Shown: positions 58,026 to 64,000 of the stretch, piece by piece | How positions within the stretch are numbered: the first letter of the stretch is position 1 | How the letters are laid out: each line of letters starts with the position of its first letter | Assembly (NCBI RefSeq): GCF_002127325.2 | Contig: NC_035433.2 | Span: forward strand, 145,359,472-145,423,471 | DNA: 64,000 nucleotides | Direction of reading: 5' to 3' | DNA from: Helianthus annuus | Taxonomy: Eukaryota; Streptophyta; Magnoliopsida; Asterales; Asteraceae | The notes under the pieces: model-generated | What the model was told of the DNA's origin: nothing | Database searches by the model: none | The model's input: the letters and a program-made list of their open reading frames with translations, nothing else | Translations under genes and position numbers: made by a program

Positions 58026-59532
58026 CCAGGACCCCTAAAGAGTTTGCAAACAGGAAGTCCAGATGTCCATCAAGGGGATTTCATCCCAATGCAGACCATT
58101 GCCTCCACTGGTCCCTCCATCATCCCAGAATCCCAGCAATATGGATTCACATCCAGTGTTCCTAACTTGAACCCAATGGGAGGTAACGCCTTAAATAGTT
58201 ATCTTACCACTAACCATGGATTCGTGCAGGATACAGGTATCAACCATGCTATGGCCAGAGAACTGCAGAAGCTGAAGGATATGATCTCAAGTGTTCCAGG
58301 GGTAGTCAAGCCTATCCCGGAGATTGCAGATGGAAGCCATAAGGTATCTCGTTTTGCACCACCGATTTGTGATGCAGAGGTACCCAAAAGTTTCCATATC
58401 CCTACTATGAAGCTGTATGATGGTACAACGGATCCTGAGGAGCACATAGCACAATACAGGGAGAGGATGGAGATCAATCCAATTCCAGAAAAGTTAAAAG
58501 AAGCATGCCTATGTAAAGGATTTGGATCCACTCTTACTGGATCAGCTCTTAAATGGCTGCTAAGTCTTCCCCCTTACTCTATTACCTCATTTGCTAATTT
58601 AGTTAATTTGTTCAATAATCAATTCTCATGTAGTAGAAAGTTTGAAAGATTGACTAGTGATTTATATTGGGTAACTCAGGGTCATAATGAATCATTAAGG
58701 GATTACATAACCAAATTCAGTAAAGAATCCTTGGACATTCCCAACTTGGATATGGCCACGGCTGTTGAGGCCTTCAAAATGGGACTGCTTAAGGATTCAT
58801 TGTTCTATGATGATCTTGTTATGACACCATGCAGGAACCTAGACGAAGTAAGAGCTCGGGCACTCAGGTTCATCCGGCTAGAGGATGACAAGAGGATCCA
58901 AGAGAGACGAGTAGGATCCTCAAAACAGGAAAAGCAAGGATCTTCCTTCAAGAGCAATAAATTCAAATCCTACCATAGAAATGACAACCGGAACGTGCAT
59001 GCTGTTGACCAAGAAGAGGATGATGAGGATTATCCTCCGATTTCTGAATATTGTTTTTCCGTTGACAATCATGAACTAATCCTTGCAATGCAGAATCTAG
59101 GAGAAAAAGCCAGGTGGCCCAGAAAGAATAACAAACCATCCGGGACTAAAGACAAGTCAAAGTGGTGTGCATACCACGAGGATTTCGGGCATCTAACTGA
59201 AGAATGCATCGCATTAAGAAAGGAAATTGGATATCTGCTAAGCAAGGGACATTTAAAAGAATTGTTGGGAAGAAAAAAGCAAAAGACTCAGGATCCTGAG
59301 AGGATCCCTGAAAAAGCTCCAGCTCCTCCGGCAAACGCACAAGTGATTAACTTTATTTCTGGAGGATCAGACATCTGTGGTACATCCTTCTCAGCGGCTA
59401 AAAGGCATGCAAAGGAAGCAAAAATGGATAATGGAGAAAGACCTATTCAAACATCAAGTATCTCGGAAGGAAATACGATAACGTTTGATGAGGATGATCG
59501 CATTAACATCCAGGATCCTCATCATGATAGTT

Positions 59533-60259
59533 GTTTTGGTCAAAAATCACACAAGGATAATGTAACCAAACTTTATGTAAACGGGGTATGATGCTTGGTT
59601 AATTATGAAAGTAAAGGATCACTTCTGTGATAAAAGATGCAAAGACACAATGATTTATACGAGGAAAAAGCCCTTGATCAATGAATGATCTCCGGCATAA
59701 AAAACCTCGGGTGATGGCAACCACCGATCACCAACTTCAATATAACAAAAATATGATTACAACTTTGGATGATAATGAGCTGAGTACAAGGATCACTATT
59801 GCTTTTGGTGTCTAAGTGTGTGAGAGTTGCGTTGTATGTCGTGTGTGTTCTTCCGAATGAGGAAGAGTGGTATTTATACATGTGTAGGTGACCTATTTTA
59901 GGTAGCTAAACTATTATTCAGCTCATTACCCCTTTAGAAATGAGATACAATCTAGCCTAAATAGCCGCCCATAAATCAAGCCTAGTTTCCATATCCTGTG
60001 CAACGTCTTTCTTCGATTAAGCTCTTGCCATATTTGTGAAGACGCGTCCCTGGATCATGATGTCTAGAGCATATCCTGCTAGAGGTTTCTGCAAAACAAT
60101 ATTGTATTGAGCGGAAGTAGCCGTTAGTATAAGGATCACTATAATGTCCCATGATCCTGATCCTGAAGTCCTCCTGAGGATCACTGTCTGCCAAAGGAAC
60201 AAGGATCACTGGTTAGGATCACTTATAAGGATCACGTATAATAAAAATCCAGCCCTAAC
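59533..60259 (-). repeat. 3' LTR of Tat element 2
   Basis: On the minus strand it starts TGTTAGGGCTGGATTTTTAT at 60259 and ends TTTTTGACCAAAACA at 59533, 727 bp. It lies in inverted orientation to the LTRs at 55861 and 57310. Confidence 0.9.
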
Positions 60260-60417
60260 AATTGCCCCCAAAATATAAGGAGTTAATTGTAAATAGACGA
60301 GTTATATTTTGCTTCGATCTTATCTCTAACGGGCGACTCCGAATAACTAGCCGTTACACATGGACTAGCCGTTGTGATCATTACGTCATAGATGTGACAA
60401 TCCCTGCAAATCATGAT

Positions 60418-60426
60418 TATAAATAG
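60418..60426 (+). promoter_or_regulatory. TATA box of the antisense gene
   Basis: TATAAATAG lies about 165 bp before the ATG at 60583, within the region between polypurine tract and gene. A ttacgtca (60382) motif is nearby. Together with the pyrimidine-rich leader (60505-60545) this makes a plausible promoter directed away from the 3' LTR. Confidence 0.6.
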
Positions 60427-60582
60427 GAGATAGGGTGAGGATCAGTTTATATTTAAATTCAAGATACACTCCCTTTATATTCTGCACCGAAGATTGATCA
60501 GGTATCTTTCTCTCTTTCTTTTTTTTCTTCTCTCTACTCTCTTTGCTCTGTTTTCCGTTTCTACTTTGTTTCTGTTCCAAAC

Positions 60583-62215
60583 ATGTTGCTCCGGAATTCT
60601 CCGCACAAGGATTCCAAGAAGGATAGTCCCTTAAAAAGCCAGGGGATTATCAAGGATTCTCCTACGGAGAGGTGTTGCTTTAGTGATGCCCACGTGGACA
60701 AAATTCGTCATTGCTTTCCGGCGAATGCCGTTTTTAAATCCTTTGATCCTACTGCTTTGAGCGACTTTGTCTCGGATGTCTGGGTGGCTTTCCCTGCTAC
60801 CCCGTTTGCTATAGGGTACTCGTATCCTTTTCCAGACTTTACCCAGTCTTTCTTTTCCTTAACCGGCATCTCTTACATCCAAGCTATGCCGATGATCTGG
60901 AGGGTTCTTTATACCTTCGAGAGGATCATCGAGCAGGAAGGGATTGATCTGGGGATGGCGGAGTTAGCTGAGTTTTACGATCTCACCACCTTCGGTTCTC
61001 ACCGGTATTTGTTGAAACGGAAAGCTGGGGAGGATCACCCAATCTTCAAAGTTACCAAGAATGATACAAACTGGAAACGTCGGTTTTTCTTTGTTAAGAG
61101 GGATTCCATCCCGGATGGGAAGGATCTGCCCAAGGAATGGGCCACTCATGGTAGGGTAGAGGATCCTCGAAGGATCACTATCAGTCCTGTCTCATATGAT
61201 GAGGATCACTGATGTCTTTTTTCCTTTGTCTTTTATGCAGCTATTTCCATTGCTCGTCTGAGATTAACCCCTGCTGCAAAAGAGAGAGTGTTAGCTTTTA
61301 AAAAGCTTGATCCTGAAGTTAGAAGCTTCCAAATCACTATCCAAGATTCTCAAGAGATATCCTCTGCATCTGCCACAATGTCAAGTAAGTATCCTTATAG
61401 GAAATGAGTTATATGTAAAGTTGTTCAATTAGTAAAGGAACTTATCTTGTTTTTTTTTTGATTATGTAGGTGCTGGAAAGTCTGCCAGGTCTGCTAAATC
61501 CGCCTCCAAATTTGGGATAAGTGATCTTGCCAATGTCACGTCTTCAAAGAAGAAGGCTCCTGTTGCCAGTCCTTCAGTATCAGCTCCTAAAGCACCTATC
61601 CGAGGCAAAGGGAAGAAGAGGAAGGCTACTAAAGATCTGCAAGGATTTCCCCTCCTCCGTCAGCAATTCCTTGACTACGTGAATGAGGTAAGGATCACTG
61701 CCCCTGTTGGTTATCCGTCCCAAATATCCTGTTGGTGTATCCTGTTTCTTTGAGGATCATCTGATTCTGAACTTACCTTATTTCCCTTTTTGCAGAAACT
61801 TGCCGAGATCGAGACCTATCTTGGCCATGTTGAGGATCAAGAGAGCCAGATTGCCGACCTCCAGCAAATGGGTGTGTTAAAGGATCTCAAGGTGGCAGAT
61901 CTTGAGAAGGAGCTCCAGGCTACCAAAGACGAGGCTGCTCAAAGGCTGATTGAGATGGATAATGAGAAGCAGGAGATCACCCAAGACGCCAAGGTTTCCG
62001 CGGCAATTACTATGTACAAGATACAACTTCAAATGGCCGAGGAAGCTCAGGATCCCACCTTTGACAAGAGCTCGTGGGATGTTGAAGGTTGGAAGGCAAG
62101 GCTGGCGGATCTGGAGGACGAGGATGAGGCTGAGGACATCCCCATGCTGAAGGGTGGTGATGTTGACCAGGATCAGGGCGGAGAAGCAGGTGGTGATGGA
62201 GCAGCAAAGGTGTAG
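60583..62215 (+). CDS. Spliced antisense gene of Tat element 2, 449 residues
   Basis: Exons 60583-61150, 61241-61384, 61470-61687 and 61796-62215 with GT-AG introns. Phases join without stops, giving 449 residues. Exon 1 has a Ser/Lys-rich start and a globular part (WVAFPATPFAIGYSYPFPDF, QAMPMIWRVLYTFERI, WKRRFFFVKRD). Exons 2-3 are Ser/Lys-rich (KGKKRKATKD, possible nuclear signal). Exon 4 is strongly coiled-coil-like (EIETYLGHVEDQESQIADLQ) with an acidic end (DLEDEDEAED). It is homologous to 50852-52675, sharing exon positions, phases and 3'UTR. It is read opposite to the retroelement. Antisense ORFs at this position are known in Tat-lineage elements; their role is not established. I cannot assign a function. 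Confidence 0.8.
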
Positions 62216-63692
62216 GCTGCATGATTGGGCGATGATGGATATTGTTGACTAGGCCGGAGCCCAATTTTTTAGGTTTGGTAGTGGTTTTTTGTGGTTGTTG
62301 ATGTTTGAAACAATTATGGTCTGTAATCTCTGAACAATAGTTTCTTAGGGTTAAGGATCCTGGATCCTTTGGACATTAGGTAGGATTTACAAAAGGTGGA
62401 GGGATCCTCTGTTTGGGGGATGAAGCCTTTGTGATCCTGCCGCTTTTAATTTCCTGCACAATGCTAAGACCGCATAGACAATGGACACCTTTTGCCAACC
62501 CATGTGGACGGGTCACGTTTTGCTGGTAGAAATGTGGGTTGGCAATTTTGACAACTTTTTGAAAGGGTTAATGATCCTTTTGTTTAATAATATAACTTAA
62601 CTTTTCTGGCTTGTCTCGTGTTGTCATCCTTATCTTCTTGTTTCTCAGTTGTTTTTGTAGTATATTTTAAAGTAGCAAGAGTTGAAAATATGTTATCCAA
62701 ACTTAGGATATGATCCTAGATCAAATATCATGATATTGAAAGTTTTCCAAGTACTTTAGTTCAAGGATCATAGGTTTGGTTGTCAAAGTATAAGGGTCGG
62801 TTAGGATAATGAATATAATCAAAATAGTCAAGGATCATACCTGAGGACCCAAGTTAGGATCCTTACCTTCAATCAAGGCAATCATAGATAAGACTTTGAT
62901 AGTTAATAAGGATTAAGGACCCTTATGTGTTTAGACTTCCAAAACCTGAAAAAGTGAGATATAACTTGGGACTAAGCCAATGTAAAAGGTAAATTAGTAA
63001 CTGGGGACATGCTCAAAGGATAAGTGGGGATGATCCCAGAGGATCACTGGGGACAAGCCCATAGGATAACTGAGAATGATCCCAGAGGATCACTGGGGAT
63101 AAGCCCATAGGATAACTGAGAATGATCCCAGAGGATCACTGGGGACAAGCCCATAGGATAACTGGGGACAAGCCCAAAGGATCGTATGTAAACTGGAGTA
63201 TGGCCCTTTTCTGGCGACTATCCAAACTTGGTGACATGAAAATGTCAAAACCTTAGCTAACGTGAAAACGTTAGAAACCTTAGGAACGGATGTATGGTAC
63301 GTCTACCATTATACGTAGGATCCTAAATATAGCCAGTACGATGAGGTTGTCAGCCCCGAAAGTGGGTACTGGTCCCAAAGACGTGAACTATACCAGGATC
63401 ATCGTGCGCTGCTGGCGGAAACTAGGGATAATCCCAAGGATAACTGGGGTTGGACCCAAGGATCTGTGGTGCTTTTGGAGATCTTTGACGACTTGCTGAA
63501 GATACCTGAACTATCATAACTCAAATGGTTTGTGAGTAGAGGATGAAGGATACATGATCCTTATCCTTAGGTAAAAAGTAAGAAAATGCAATAGTTTTAG
63601 GATAAGCATATTACCAGAGTAAGGATCACTGATATCTCCGGGATCCTTCAAGGATACTTCAATGTAAGGATCACATGCATGAAGGATCACGT
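62216..63692. other. Noncoding part of Tat element 2
   Basis: The first 65 bp are the conserved 3'UTR of the antisense gene (gggcgatgatggatattg, aggccggagccca). The rest has no gene and contains the 46-bp tandem repeat at 63015-63180 and many ggatc words. Confidence 0.6.
63015..63180. repeat. 46-bp tandem repeat, about 3.5 units
   Basis: Units containing agaggatcactggggacaag and cccataggataactgagaat begin at 63038, 63084 and 63130. They lie between the antisense gene and pol. Confidence 0.92.
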
Positions 63693-64000
63693 TCACATGA
63701 AATATTTCTTTAAGTGAACAACATTCCAGGCTCTTGGTAACAAGTTTCCTTCCATGGTTAGCAACCTGTATGCCCCCTTTCCTGCTTCAGCTTCAATCAA
63801 GTAGGGACCTTCCCATTTTGGTGCTAGTTTCCCGTCAGCAGGATTGATAGTATTTTGAAATGCTTTTCTCAACACCATATCTCCGACTTGGAACTTCCTT
63901 ATCCTGACATTTTTGTTGTAGGTACCAGCCATTCTTTGTTGGTAGCTTGCCATCCTTATTCTAGCTAGATCCCTGATTTCCTCAATAGTATCCAAATCCT
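63693..64000 (-). CDS. Tat element 2 integrase C-terminus (partial)
   Basis: The minus-strand frame ends at 63693 with VVHLKKYFM and contains RMASYQQRMAGTYNKNVRIR, FQVGDMVLRKAFQNTINPADG and APKWEGPYLIEAEAGKGAYRL, the C-terminal region of Ty3/gypsy integrase. It aligns with 53948-54319 of element 1. The rest of pol lies outside the window, so nothing can be said about its integrity. Confidence 0.85.
   Translation of the reverse strand, partial: DLDTIEEIRDLARIRMASYQQRMAGTYNKNVRIRKFQVGDMVLRKAFQNTINPADGKLAPKWEGPYLIEAEAGKGAYRLLTMEGNLLPRAWNVVHLKKYFM

Larger units (their letters stand above)
55861..59532 (+). mobile_element. Tat-lineage element 3, plus strand (5' part)
   Basis: A 5' LTR (55861-56579), PBS (56581) and gag (56657 onward) in plus orientation, inserted into pol of element 1. 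Gag is interrupted by a solo LTR of the same family (57310-58025) and by element 2 at 59533. The remainder (end of gag, pol, 3' LTR) should follow element 2 beyond the window. The 5 bp before the LTR are aatcc. Confidence 0.85.
56657..59532 (+). pseudogene. Gag of Tat element 3, interrupted twice
   Basis: The frame begins MASSLKNTSAAMSAVTS (an ATG 27 bases upstream is also in frame) and runs to 57309, where a solo LTR intervenes. It resumes at 58031 in the same frame once the LTR and one ccagg copy are discounted. The first part is low complexity (PLPPPPAGS, then FVPGSSQVQGS repeats). The second has the retrotransposon gag core (TMKLYDGTTDPEEHIAQY, LTGSALKWLLSLPPYSI, FNNQF, QGHNESLRDYITKF, AVEAFKMGL), a basic tail and a knuckle-like WCAYHEDFGHLTEEC. 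Gag coding is cut at 59532 by element 2. No stop was found inside the two gag pieces. Confidence 0.85.
59533..64000 (-). mobile_element. Tat-lineage element 2, minus strand (3' part, runs off the window)
   Basis: Minus-strand order: integrase C-terminus (64000-63693), noncoding stretch, antisense gene on the plus strand (60583-62215), polypurine tract (minus-strand ATTTTGGGGGCAAT ending at 60260) and 3' LTR (60259-59533). It interrupts gag of element 3. The target duplication should be atagt (59528-59532), repeated after its 5' LTR outside the window. Confidence 0.88.

Noticed and set aside
1..64000. tRNA, rRNA or miRNA genes
   Set aside because: No full tRNA cloverleaf or rRNA segment was recognised; the only tRNA-like tracts are primer binding sites and a SINE head.

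Overview
This is plant nuclear DNA: a gene-poor, transposon-rich stretch of a eudicot genome. An Asteraceae-like genome is my inference from the look of the LTR families (long Tekay-type chromovirus LTRs, Tat-lineage elements), not something proven here. Nothing suggests a bacterium, plasmid or organelle. I see one intact host gene: an RRP46/EXOSC5-type RNA exosome subunit at 12985-18910 (+), eight coding exons plus a 5'UTR exon, 243 residues. A frameshifted SKP1-like copy lies at 22058-22568. Almost everything else is mobile DNA.

Layout. 1-2738: AT-rich DNA with short tandem duplications, then a minus-strand LTR fragment. 2739-9558: a deletion derivative of a Ty3/gypsy chromovirus with both LTRs, no gag and one frameshift; both LTRs run into the same Helitron-like AT-rich array, which continues to 10011. 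10081-11980: a SINE-like stretch, two tandem Helitron-type 3' ends and a foldback MITE. 12589-18910: the exosome gene, whose introns hold a SINE, a hAT element, four long-TIR Mutator-type foldbacks and two elements bounded by (TA)n. 19999-23331: a solo LTR, a repeat-flanked insertion, the SKP1-like pseudogene and a hAT element. 23915-30874: a decayed Tekay element. 31164-34424: six elements in a row, each separated from the next by (TA)n.

34602-48430 is a minus-strand, 5'-truncated LINE carrying three later insertions: a hAT element (35261-35907), a 457-bp solo LTR (halves at 37122-37242 and 46972-47312), and inside that solo LTR a complete, apparently very young Tekay element (37243-46971; target duplication gcgtg; LTRs that look identical). 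49123-49841 has two MITEs.

49882-64000 is a nest of Tat-lineage elements in alternating orientation: a minus element (49882-55860), interrupted in its pol by a plus element (55861-59532, LTR-PBS-gag), which carries a solo LTR and is itself interrupted by a second minus element (59533 to the window end). Both minus elements carry, between pol and the 3' LTR, a gene on the opposite (+) strand with four exons in matching phases. This spliced antisense gene, together with an unusual density of GGATC/GATCC words across these elements, is the most interesting signal in the window.
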